Part shown: positions 25,269-33,667 of the stretch, in pieces
How positions within the stretch are numbered: position 1 is the stretch's first letter
How the letters are laid out: every line of letters begins with the position of its first letter
Assembly: GCF_025145645.1 (NCBI RefSeq)
Contig: NZ_CP102252.1
Span: 2,046,001 to 2,110,000 of the forward strand
Source of the DNA: Alistipes senegalensis JC50
Lineage (GTDB): Bacteria; Bacteroidota; Bacteroidia; Bacteroidales; Rikenellaceae
Direction: 5' to 3'
Length of the DNA stretch: 64,000 nucleotides
Notes under the pieces: generated by a model
What the model was told of the DNA's origin: nothing
Seen by the model: only the letters and a program-made list of their open reading frames with translations
Databases searched by the model: none
Translations under genes and position numbers: made by a program

Positions 25269-26459
25269 ATGACAAGATTAGATTTCGAGAAGCGTATTTC
25301 AGCCCTGCGTTCGGTTCATGAGGAGTTGATCGGCAGGAAAAATCCGGCAGCGGATTCCAACGGAGTATGGACCCGTTATACTTACCCGATCCTCACGGCT
25401 GCGCATACGCCGCTCTTCTGGCGCTACGACCTGAACCCCGCTACTAACCCTTTTTTGCTCGAACGGTTCGGGATCAACGGAACGTTCAATGCTGGAGCCA
25501 TCAAGTTCGACGGCAAATACGTACTGGTGGTCCGGGTCGAAGGGAACGACCGTAAATCCTTTTTCGCTCTGGCTGAGAGCGACAACGGGATCGATGGATT
25601 CCGGTTCCGCGACCGTCCGCTGACGATTCCCCCGGTCGACGGGGATGAAACGAACCTTTACGACATGCGCCTTACGGCCCATGAGGACGGTTGGATTTAC
25701 GGTGTTTTCTGTGCCGAACGGCATGATCCGTCGGCTGCCCCGGGCGATCTGTCGTCGGCCGTGGCGACGGCCGGCGTAGCCCGAACGAAGGATCTCGTGC
25801 ATTGGGAGCGTCTCCCCGACATCAAGTCGCCCACGCAGCAGCGGAACGTAGTGCTTCACCCCGAATTCGTGGACGGGAAATATGCCCTGTACACCCGTCC
25901 GCAGGAGGGGTTCATCGCTGCCGGAGCTCTCGGCGGGGGGATCGGTTGGGCGCTGGTGGACGATATGACCCGTGCGGAAATCCGCGATGAGAAGATCATC
26001 GACGTGCGGTTTTACCACACGATCAAGGAGGTGAAGAACGGCGAGGGGCCCCATCCGATCCGCACTCCGCAGGGATGGCTGCATATGGCCCACGGCGTGC
26101 GCGCCTGCGCGGCGGGACTCCGTTATGTGCTTTACATGTACATGACGGCCCTGGACGATCCTTCGCAGCTGATCGCCGTGCCGGCCGGATATACGCTGGC
26201 CCCGGAGGGCGAGGAACGTGTGGGCGACGTGTCGAACGTCCTTTTCTCGAACGGTTGGATCGCCGATGACGACGGCCGGGTATTTCTCTATTATGCGTCG
26301 AGCGACACCCGCATGCACGTGGCGACATCGACCATTGAGAAACTTGTGGACTATTGTCTGCATACGCCGTCCGACGGCCTTACGACGGCGGCCTCCGTTG
26401 AGCGGCTGAACGAACTGATCGACCGAAATCTGAATTATTACCGAAAAACAGACCGATGA
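25269..26459 (+). CDS. GH130 4-O-beta-D-mannosyl-D-glucose phosphorylase
   Basis: 396 residues, no signal peptide, cytoplasmic. It matches the GH130_1 type: WTRYTYPILTAAHTPLFWRY, RFGINGTFNAGAIKFDGKYV, and DGDETNLYDMRLTAHEDGWIYG with the catalytic Asp at D132 (close to Asp131 of the B. fragilis enzyme, from memory). It splits mannosyl-glucose with phosphate into mannose-1-phosphate and glucose. Its stop overlaps the symporter start (ATGA). The neighbouring epimerase and symporter reproduce the known B. fragilis mannan catabolic set, supporting the substrate. Confidence 0.92.
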   Translation: MTRLDFEKRISALRSVHEELIGRKNPAADSNGVWTRYTYPILTAAHTPLFWRYDLNPATNPFLLERFGINGTFNAGAIKFDGKYVLVVRVEGNDRKSFFALAESDNGIDGFRFRDRPLTIPPVDGDETNLYDMRLTAHEDGWIYGVFCAERHDPSAAPGDLSSAVATAGVARTKDLVHWERLPDIKSPTQQRNVVLHPEFVDGKYALYTRPQEGFIAAGALGGGIGWALVDDMTRAEIRDEKIIDVRFYHTIKEVKNGEGPHPIRTPQGWLHMAHGVRACAAGLRYVLYMYMTALDDPSQLIAVPAGYTLAPEGEERVGDVSNVLFSNGWIADDDGRVFLYYASSDTRMHVATSTIEKLVDYCLHTPSDGLTTAASVERLNELIDRNLNYYRKTDR

Positions 26460-27898
26460 AAGACAACGTCACATTCCGGGAGAAGATCGGATACGGCTTC
26501 GGGGACATGGCTTCGAGCATGTTCTGGAAGATATTCGGCATGTATCTGCTCTTTTTCTATACCAGGGTGTTCGGCATCACGCCGGCCGCTGCCGGAACCA
26601 TGTTTCTGGTGACCCGCATCTGGGATTCGCTCAACGATCCCATCATGGGCCTGCTGGCGGACCGCACTCGCAGCCGGTGGGGACGTTACCGTCCTTATCT
26701 GCTTTGGGGCGCCCTGCCGTTCGCCGCGATCGGAGTGCTGACGTTTTGGACGCCCGATTTCGGGATGACGGGAAAACTGGTGTGGGCCTACGTTACCTAT
26801 ACGGCCATGATGATGGTCTATACGCTGGTCAATGTCCCTTATGCTTCGCTGCTCGGGGTGATGACGCCGGATACGAAACTGCGCAATACGTTCTCGTCTT
26901 ACCGGATGTTCTTCGCTTATGTCGGCAGTCTGGTGACCTTCATGCTGTTGCAGCCGCTGGTGGATTTCTTTGCCGGATGGCTCGGCGGCGGTGAGGCCGA
27001 CATGCTGAATGAAAGCGTTGCCGGGAGCGACGTAGCCATATCGGGCATGCCGGAGGCGTGGACCTGCGCCGTGGCCGTTATCGGGGCTCTTTGCGCATTG
27101 CTCTTCTGGCTCTGCTTCCGCTGGACGCGCGAGCGGATTCGGGACGACGATTCGCAGCAGGCGAAAGGCTCGGTTGGGCGTGACCTGAAAAGCCTGGCCC
27201 GCAATGCTCCCTGGTGGATTCTTCTGGTCGCGGGAGTGGCGGTGCTGCTGTTCAATTCGATCCGCGACGGGGTGGCGATCTTCTATTTCACGGACTATGT
27301 CCGGAGCGCCTATAAACTGCCTCATCTGGGCTGGACGCTGGGAACGCTTTATCTGCTGTTGGGCCAGCTGGGGAATATGGCCGGGGTCGCTTTGGCCGTG
27401 CCGTTAGCGGCGCGTATCGGTAAAAAAGGGGCTTTTGCCGCAGCAATGGGTGCGGCGGCGGTGCTGAGTCTCTTCTTCTTCCGGCTGGAGCCTTCCGAAC
27501 TGGGATGGCTTTTTACCCTGCAAGCGTTTGTCAGCGTTGCGGCGGGCGTCGTGCTGCCTTTGTTATGGAGTATGTATGCCGATATCGTCGATTACGAGGA
27601 ATACCGCAGCGGCCGGCGGCCTACGGGACTGATCCTCTCCTCTTCGTCGATGTCTCAGAAACTCGGCTGGGCGCTGGGAGGCGCTGTGACGGGCTGGCTG
27701 CTTGCGGCGTTCGGTTACGATCAGTCGGCTGCTGTGCAGAGCGGTGAGGCGATAGCGGGAGTGCGGCTGATGATGAGCTGGCTCCCGGCGGCCGGATGTC
27801 TGGTGGCTGTCGTGGCGGTCCTTTTTTATCCGCTCGGCGAAAAACGTATGGAGCGAATCACGACGGAGCTCGCTCTTCGTCGGAAAACGAACGAATGA
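26456..27898 (+). CDS. GPH-family sugar:cation symporter (mannobiose transporter)
   Basis: 480 residues, about 12 membrane segments. The glycoside-pentoside-hexuronide signature is clear: EKIGYGFGDMASSMFWK at the start, then RIWDSLNDPIMGLLADRTRS and RWGRYRPYLLWGALPFA, plus VNVPYASLLGVMTPD. It imports sugar with Na+ or H+ across the inner membrane. Translationally coupled to GH130 upstream and the epimerase downstream by 4-base ATGA overlaps, it most likely imports mannobiose. Confidence 0.9.
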   Translation: MKDNVTFREKIGYGFGDMASSMFWKIFGMYLLFFYTRVFGITPAAAGTMFLVTRIWDSLNDPIMGLLADRTRSRWGRYRPYLLWGALPFAAIGVLTFWTPDFGMTGKLVWAYVTYTAMMMVYTLVNVPYASLLGVMTPDTKLRNTFSSYRMFFAYVGSLVTFMLLQPLVDFFAGWLGGGEADMLNESVAGSDVAISGMPEAWTCAVAVIGALCALLFWLCFRWTRERIRDDDSQQAKGSVGRDLKSLARNAPWWILLVAGVAVLLFNSIRDGVAIFYFTDYVRSAYKLPHLGWTLGTLYLLLGQLGNMAGVALAVPLAARIGKKGAFAAAMGAAAVLSLFFFRLEPSELGWLFTLQAFVSVAAGVVLPLLWSMYADIVDYEEYRSGRRPTGLILSSSSMSQKLGWALGGAVTGWLLAAFGYDQSAAVQSGEAIAGVRLMMSWLPAAGCLVAVVAVLFYPLGEKRMERITTELALRRKTNE

Positions 27899-29103
27899 TG
27901 GAAAAGATGCTTGTACAATGGCGTAACGAACTGTCGGAGGAGCTGACCTGCGGCATCCTGCCTTTCTGGACGACGTTTCTGGGTGACGGAGAGCATTTTG
28001 CGGGGCGGATCGACGGCCGCGGGAAAGCACACCCCGAAGCCGGAAAAGGTGCTGTTCTGATCGCGCGGATGTTGTGGACCTTTTCGGCCGCTTACCGCAT
28101 GACCGGAAGGTCCGAATACCTGGATGTGGCCCGCAAGGTCCGCGAACTGCTGGTCTCGCGGCTGATCGACCCGGTGTACGGAGGCGTCTATTGGGAGATT
28201 GCCCCCGGCGGAGATCCGCTCTGCTGCAAGAAACAGAGCTATGCCATCGGCTTTGCGATTTACGGGTTGAGCGAATATGTCCGGGCAACGGGTGACCCGG
28301 CGGCTCTGGATGAAGCGGCTGCGTTGTTCGGGGCGCTTGAAGAACATGTCTGGGATGCGGCGCGGGGCGGATATGCCGAAGCTCTGACCCGGGACTGGCG
28401 GCCGTTGGAGGATATGCGCCTGAGCGAGAAGGATGCCAACACCTACTTCAGCATGAATACGCACCTGCATCTGCTCGAACCCTGTGCGAACCTGTTGCGG
28501 GTTTGGCCGGAAGGTCGGGTTGCGGAGGCGGTCCGGCGGTTGCTCCGCATTCATACCGATCGGATCTTCGATCCGCAGACGGGGCACCTGAACCTCTTTT
28601 TCGATGCGGAGTGGCGGCCGCAGGGACGGACAGTCTCCTACGGACATGACATCGAGGCATCGTGGCTCATCGACGAAGCCGCCGACTTGCTCGGCGATCC
28701 GCAGATCACGGCCGGTGCCGGTTCTGTGTCCGAGGCATTGGCGAAGGCTGCCGCCGAAGGCGTACAGCCCGACGGAAGCCTGATTTACGAACACGACCCG
28801 TTGACAGGACGCACCGATGCCGACCGCCATTGGTGGGTGCAGGCCGAGGCTGTCGTCGGATTTTTCAATAGGTATGAGCGAACCGGGGACGAGGCGTTTC
28901 TGAGGCGTAGCCGCGATGCGTGGCGGTATATCCGGACGCATCTGTGCGATACCGAGAACGGCGAATGGTTTTGGAGCGTTCGTGCCGACGGCTCGGTCAA
29001 CCGCGACGACGACAAGGCCGGGTTCTGGAAATGCCCCTATCACAACAGCCGGATGTGTCTGGAACTGATGCGGCGCATCGGACGGCTGCTTGCTGAAAAC
29101 TGA
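27895..29103 (+). CDS. Mannobiose/cellobiose 2-epimerase (AGE superfamily)
   Basis: 402 residues, cytoplasmic (alpha/alpha)6 barrel. Motifs include GRGKAHPEAGKGAVLIARMLW, DPVYGGVYWEI, NTHLHLLEPCANL, YGHDIEASWLIDEA and FWKCPYHNSRMC. The His residues in GHDIEASWL and CPYHN match catalytic His positions of cellobiose 2-epimerases. It converts mannobiose to mannosyl-glucose, which GH130 then phosphorolyses. ATG 27895 overlaps the symporter stop; a second ATG at 27898 is equally possible. Confidence 0.9.
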   Translation: MMEKMLVQWRNELSEELTCGILPFWTTFLGDGEHFAGRIDGRGKAHPEAGKGAVLIARMLWTFSAAYRMTGRSEYLDVARKVRELLVSRLIDPVYGGVYWEIAPGGDPLCCKKQSYAIGFAIYGLSEYVRATGDPAALDEAAALFGALEEHVWDAARGGYAEALTRDWRPLEDMRLSEKDANTYFSMNTHLHLLEPCANLLRVWPEGRVAEAVRRLLRIHTDRIFDPQTGHLNLFFDAEWRPQGRTVSYGHDIEASWLIDEAADLLGDPQITAGAGSVSEALAKAAAEGVQPDGSLIYEHDPLTGRTDADRHWWVQAEAVVGFFNRYERTGDEAFLRRSRDAWRYIRTHLCDTENGEWFWSVRADGSVNRDDDKAGFWKCPYHNSRMCLELMRRIGRLLAEN

Positions 29104-29122
29104 AACCGAAAAATTGAAGGCT

Positions 29123-30016
29123 ATGGCAAATAACAATATTCTTACGGAGGTGCCTCCCATTTCGAAGCAGGACAGCTTCGTCGTGTTCGAGCGCCGGAAG
29201 AGCAATTTCAATTTTCCGATCCACATCCACAGCGAATGCGAGCTCAACTATATCATCGGGGCACGCGGCGCGCGGCGCATCGTCGGCGATCATGTGGCCG
29301 ACATCGGCGACCGGGAGATGGTGCTCATTACCGGCAGCAATCTGGAACATGCGTGGATGGACGGCAACCTGGCCCCGGGAGCGGAAATCTACGAGGTGAC
29401 GATCCAGTTTTCGCCGGAGCTGTTCCAGGGCGGCGGGCTGATCGACCGGAAACAGTTCGTGCCGATCAAGAAGATGTTGCAGGACGCTCAGCACGGGATC
29501 GCGTTCTCCGAAAAGACCATCCTGCAAAGCGAGCCCGGAATTCACCAGCTGATCAACAGTACGGATAATTTCAATTCGATTCTGATCTTCCTTTCGCTGC
29601 TCAACCAGCTGGCCCACGATCAGGCGTATACCGTGTTGTCGCATTCGCATTTCAGCAAACTGGAGGATACCTACGACAGCCGTCGGGTGCGGACCATCAT
29701 GGATTATCTCAACAACAACTACCACCGTTCCGTGCGGCTTTCGGAGATGGCGGCGCTGGTCAACATGAGCGAACCGTCGTTCAGCCGTTTCATCAAGCGG
29801 CGCACGGGATACAATTTCATCGACTGTCTGAACAACATCCGCATCAGCGCCGCTTCCCGGCGGCTGATCGACGAACCGGCGAATACGATTGCGGAGATCG
29901 CTTTCAAATGCGGGTTCAACAACCTCTCGAATTTCAACCGGATTTTCAAGAAATACAAAGGTTATACGCCCCACGATTTCCGGGAATACTACGACAAGAA
30001 GAAGATCATCATCTGA
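29123..30016 (+). CDS. AraC-family regulator of the mannan operon
   Basis: 297 residues. The N-terminal cupin (FPIHIHSECELNYIIGARG, LITGSNLEHAWMDG) is a sugar-sensing type. The C-terminal AraC HTH pair reads VRLSEMAALVNMSEPSFSRF and NTIAEIAFKCGFNNLSNFNR, ending GYTPHDFREYY. It lies inside the operon, 19 bases after the epimerase and 31 before the first mannanase, so it probably senses a mannan breakdown product and controls the whole run. ATG 29123 is used; the upstream in-frame TTG overlaps the previous gene. Confidence 0.92.
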   Translation: MANNNILTEVPPISKQDSFVVFERRKSNFNFPIHIHSECELNYIIGARGARRIVGDHVADIGDREMVLITGSNLEHAWMDGNLAPGAEIYEVTIQFSPELFQGGGLIDRKQFVPIKKMLQDAQHGIAFSEKTILQSEPGIHQLINSTDNFNSILIFLSLLNQLAHDQAYTVLSHSHFSKLEDTYDSRRVRTIMDYLNNNYHRSVRLSEMAALVNMSEPSFSRFIKRRTGYNFIDCLNNIRISAASRRLIDEPANTIAEIAFKCGFNNLSNFNRIFKKYKGYTPHDFREYYDKKKIII

Positions 30017-30047
30017 CGAACCGATTCGCTCTAACCTGTTTCAAACC

Positions 30048-31154
30048 ATGAACAAACTGTTTTGCATAGTATGTATGGCCGTACTTTCGGCCGCCTGTTC
30101 GGGATCTTCGCCTTCTCCGGCCGATTCGCGGGCCACGCCTGAAGCGTGCGCACTATACCGCAACCTGTTTCGGGTAGCCGACGACGGGGTGATGTTCGGG
30201 CATCAGGACGACGCTCTTTACGGGCACGGCTGGAAGTATGAGGAGGGGCGCTCCGATGTCAGGGAGTGCTGCGGCGATTACCCCGCTGTCTTCGGGTGGG
30301 AACTCGGAGGTCTCGAAGCCGAGGCCGACCGGAGCATCGACGACGTTCCGTTCGCTGAAATCGCACGCCTGCTGTGTGCCGCCTATGGGCGCGGAGCCGT
30401 GAACACGGTCAGCTGGCATCCGCAGAATCCCGAATCCGGGGCCAGCGCCTGGGACTGTAAAACCACCACGGCCGTGAAATCCATTCTCCCCGGCGGCGCC
30501 AACCATGCCGAATACCGGTTGTGGCTCGACCGTCTGGCGGGATTCTTCGCCGGACTGAAAGCCGCTGACGGAACTCTGGCGCCGGTGCTGTTCCGTCCGT
30601 TCCACGAACATACGGGCAGCGGATTCTGGTGGGGCGAGGCGCAGTGTACTCCCGACGAATACCGGGCTTTGTGGCGGTTCACCGTGGAATATCTGCGCGA
30701 TGTGAAAGGGGTGCACAACCTCCTTTACGTCTATTCTCCCGACCTGTACCGTGATGCGGAGCATTATATGGAACGTTATCCGGGCGACGAATGGGTCGAT
30801 GTGCTCGGACTGGATGCCTATCACCGCCAGCAGGATTGGGATTTCCTGTCGGGCGGAGAGCGGATGCTTTCGACCTTGCAGCGGCTGGGACGCGAGCACG
30901 GCAAGCCGACGGCTTTTACCGAGACCGGGCTCGAAGGCATTCCCGATGCCGAATGGTGGACCCGATGGCTGCTGCCTGTCATCCGCGGCAAGGGGTTGAG
31001 CTATGTCTTGGTGTGGCGTAATGCCCACGACCGTCCGACGCACTTTTTCGGTCCCTGGCACGGGCATGTTTCGGAATCCGATTTCAGAAAATTCGCTGCC
31101 AACCGGGAACAGCCCGTTCTGTTCGAGAGCCGGTTGCCTGACATGTATCGCTGA
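30048..31154 (+). CDS. GH26 beta-mannanase lipoprotein (probably periplasmic)
   Basis: 368 residues. The lipoprotein signal ends VLSAAC, followed by SGSSPSPADS, which has no acidic surface-export signal, so a periplasmic position is inferred. GH26 catalytic motifs: FRPFHEHTGSGFWWG with acid/base E187 and AFTETGLEGI with nucleophile E292. GHQDDALYGHGW and VSWHPQNP are typical of the family. Cuts beta-1,4-mannan, likely releasing mannobiose. It is a diverged tandem paralogue of the next gene. Confidence 0.92.
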   Translation: MNKLFCIVCMAVLSAACSGSSPSPADSRATPEACALYRNLFRVADDGVMFGHQDDALYGHGWKYEEGRSDVRECCGDYPAVFGWELGGLEAEADRSIDDVPFAEIARLLCAAYGRGAVNTVSWHPQNPESGASAWDCKTTTAVKSILPGGANHAEYRLWLDRLAGFFAGLKAADGTLAPVLFRPFHEHTGSGFWWGEAQCTPDEYRALWRFTVEYLRDVKGVHNLLYVYSPDLYRDAEHYMERYPGDEWVDVLGLDAYHRQQDWDFLSGGERMLSTLQRLGREHGKPTAFTETGLEGIPDAEWWTRWLLPVIRGKGLSYVLVWRNAHDRPTHFFGPWHGHVSESDFRKFAANREQPVLFESRLPDMYR

Positions 31155-31180
31155 CAATTAACCTAAAATAACTGATAATT

Positions 31181-32302
31181 ATGTGGAAACGAATTTTTTA
31201 TCTGTCGTGTCTCGTCGTGGCCGGATGCAGTGATATTGCCGACCGCGAATATCCGGAACCACAGCCGGCTCCCGCGGCGACGACCGATTCGCAGGCTACG
31301 GTGCAGACCCGCAACCTGCTCGGTAACCTGCGCAGCATTGCCGAAAACGGCGGTACGCTTTTCGGACACCAGTGTTCGTCGCTCTACGGCGTCGGCTGGT
31401 CGGGCGATGCCGACCGTTCGGACGTGAAGAGTATCTGCGGCGACTATCCCGCGATGATGGGCTGGGACCTGGGCCAGATCGAACTTGGGCAGGAAGCCAA
31501 TATCGACGGCGATAAGTTTGATGACATACGCAGCCGTATTCTCGAAGCCTATGCCCGCGGCGGTGTGACTACCATCGGTTGGCATACGACGAATCCCGTT
31601 ACCGACGGTACGGCCTGGGACGTGACCTCGGCCGTGGGCCGGATCATTCCCGGCGGCGATCTTCACGAAAAATACTGCGGCTGGCTGGACAAGGTCGCTG
31701 CTTTCATGCTCTCGCTCAGGACTGTTGACGGGGAGTATGTCCCGGTGTTGTTCCGCCCGTTCCACGAGCACACCGGCAACGGATTCTGGTGGGGTAAGGG
31801 CAACTGCACCGCTGATCAGTACATCGCCTTGTGGCGTTTCACGCTCGAATACCTGCGCGATACGAAGGGCGTGCATAATCTGCTGTACGTCTATTCGCCC
31901 GACATTGTCAGTTCGCAGGACAACTACCTCGAATTCTGGCCGGGCGACGCCTATGTCGATGTGCTCGGTCTGGATGCTTACGACCGCAGCTCCTGGGCGA
32001 TCGACACCAACGGCCTGCGGCTGATGCGCCTGCTCAAACATATCGCCTATCTGAAAAACAAACCGTTCGCTTTCACGGAGACCGGACTTGAAAACAACAC
32101 GTCCCAACCGAAATGGTGGACCGAAAAACTTTCGAAAGCCATTGCGGGCATTCCTGTGGCTTATGTGCTGATCTGGCGGAACAAGGATACCAACCACTTT
32201 TTCGGCCCTTATCCGGGCTGCGTTTCGGAGGAGGATTTCAAAACCTTCGTCGCCGGAGAGCAGATCCTGATGGAGAAGGACATAGCCGGTATTTACGAAT
32301 AA
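31181..32302 (+). CDS. GH26 beta-mannanase lipoprotein (probably cell surface)
   Basis: 373 residues. The lipoprotein signal ends LVVAGC, followed by SDIADRE, where early acidic residues suggest surface export. The catalytic pair is in FRPFHEHTGNGFWWG (E196) and AFTETGLENN (E300). GHQCSSLYGVGW and IGWHTTNPVT match the family. Likely the surface endo-mannanase that prepares oligosaccharides for SusCD uptake, with the preceding paralogue finishing in the periplasm. Gaps of 26 and 12 bases to its neighbours indicate one transcript. Confidence 0.92.
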   Translation: MWKRIFYLSCLVVAGCSDIADREYPEPQPAPAATTDSQATVQTRNLLGNLRSIAENGGTLFGHQCSSLYGVGWSGDADRSDVKSICGDYPAMMGWDLGQIELGQEANIDGDKFDDIRSRILEAYARGGVTTIGWHTTNPVTDGTAWDVTSAVGRIIPGGDLHEKYCGWLDKVAAFMLSLRTVDGEYVPVLFRPFHEHTGNGFWWGKGNCTADQYIALWRFTLEYLRDTKGVHNLLYVYSPDIVSSQDNYLEFWPGDAYVDVLGLDAYDRSSWAIDTNGLRLMRLLKHIAYLKNKPFAFTETGLENNTSQPKWWTEKLSKAIAGIPVAYVLIWRNKDTNHFFGPYPGCVSEEDFKTFVAGEQILMEKDIAGIYE

Positions 32303-32314
32303 TCCCTGCTTGAA

Positions 32315-33655
32315 ATGAACGGAATCAGATCTTTTTTGGGATGTATCGCGGCATTGGCGGCCGTTTCCTGCGGGAGTCATTCGCCGGTTCCGCACGGGGA
32401 GATCGCCCGGGTGCGCGAGTTCATCCGCACGTCGTGGGATGCGTCGGTGCAGTATAATCCGGTCGATTCGCAGACCCTGATCGGACTGCCCCGTCCCTAT
32501 ACGGTTCCCAGCGTCAGCCAGACTTTTCAGGAACTCTATTATTGGGATACCTATTTCACCAACGAGGGGCTCGTGCGCGACGGCCGTCTCGATTTGGCGA
32601 AAAACAACATCGAGGACATGCTCTATCTGGTCGATCGTTACGGATATATGCCCAACGGCAGCCGGACATGGTATCTCAACCGCTCGCAGCCTCCTTTCCT
32701 GTGCATGATGGTCGATCGGGTGTTCGAAGGGACCGGGGACAGGAAGTGGCTGGCCGGAGCCTTCGCGACTTTGCAGAAGGAGTATGATTTCTGGATGACG
32801 CAGCGTATTACGCCCGTCGGACTGAATCGTTACTCTTCATCTGCGGACGACGATCTCAAACAGGAGTTCGTGACTACCGGGGGCCGGCGGCTCGGTACCG
32901 ACTTCCGCGACCGGGGGCTTTCCGACGCGGAAATTCTGCGGCTGGGGGCGCATTTTGCCGCCGAGGCCGAGTCGGGCTGGGATTTCAATCCCCGTTTCGA
33001 GCGCCGCTGCGAGGATTTCTGCCCCGTGGATCTCAATGCCAATCTCTATTTCTACGAGACGCTCTTTGCCCGTTACGCTCTCTTGACGGGCGATTCTGCG
33101 GCTGCGGAGACTTGGAAAAAACGGGCTGAAAAACGCCGCGGTTTGATAAACCGCTACTGTCTCGGGGAAGACGGCGTTTATTACGACTACGATTTCGTCA
33201 ACGGCCGCCGTTCGACGGTGGTTTCGGGCGCGGTGTTCAGTCTGCTTTATGCCGGTATTCCGGATGCGGAGCAGGCCCGGACTCTCGTGGAAAAGGCGCT
33301 CGGACGGTTGGAGTTCGAGTACGGGATCGCCGTTTGCGAGGACAAGCCCTATGAATACGATTACCAGTGGTCTTATCCCAATACCTGGCCCCCGGTCGTT
33401 TATCTGGCCATCCGCGGACTCGATACCTACGGCTACCGGCGGGATGCGCGGCGCATTGCGGAGAAATACGTCGCAATGGTCGTGAAGACCTTCGGCGAAA
33501 CCCGTAACCTGTGGGAAAAGTACAATGTCCGGGAGGGAAATATCAATGTCAGCAATGAGTACGACATGCCCACGATGCTGGGGTGGAGCGCCGGGACGTT
33601 CATCTATGCCAGCGATTACCTCGACGGCAAAATTGACAATCAATCGAAACTCTAA
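32315..33655 (+). CDS. GH37 (trehalase-fold) family lipoprotein
   Basis: 446 residues. The lipoprotein signal ends LAAVSC without acidic residues after it, so periplasmic is likely. Trehalase-family motifs are present: VSQTFQELYYWDTYF, YGYMPNGSRTWYLNRSQPPF, ESGWDFNPRF with D223 at the catalytic Asp position, YQWSYPNTWPP and LWEKYNV with E401 at the second catalytic position. So the active site looks complete, but the usual signature PGGRF before the ELYYWD block is altered to PSVSQTF. In a mannan operon the substrate may not be trehalose; an alpha-linked decoration is possible. Confidence 0.75.
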   Translation: MNGIRSFLGCIAALAAVSCGSHSPVPHGEIARVREFIRTSWDASVQYNPVDSQTLIGLPRPYTVPSVSQTFQELYYWDTYFTNEGLVRDGRLDLAKNNIEDMLYLVDRYGYMPNGSRTWYLNRSQPPFLCMMVDRVFEGTGDRKWLAGAFATLQKEYDFWMTQRITPVGLNRYSSSADDDLKQEFVTTGGRRLGTDFRDRGLSDAEILRLGAHFAAEAESGWDFNPRFERRCEDFCPVDLNANLYFYETLFARYALLTGDSAAAETWKKRAEKRRGLINRYCLGEDGVYYDYDFVNGRRSTVVSGAVFSLLYAGIPDAEQARTLVEKALGRLEFEYGIAVCEDKPYEYDYQWSYPNTWPPVVYLAIRGLDTYGYRRDARRIAEKYVAMVVKTFGETRNLWEKYNVREGNINVSNEYDMPTMLGWSAGTFIYASDYLDGKIDNQSKL

Positions 33656-33667
33656 AACTCAGACACC

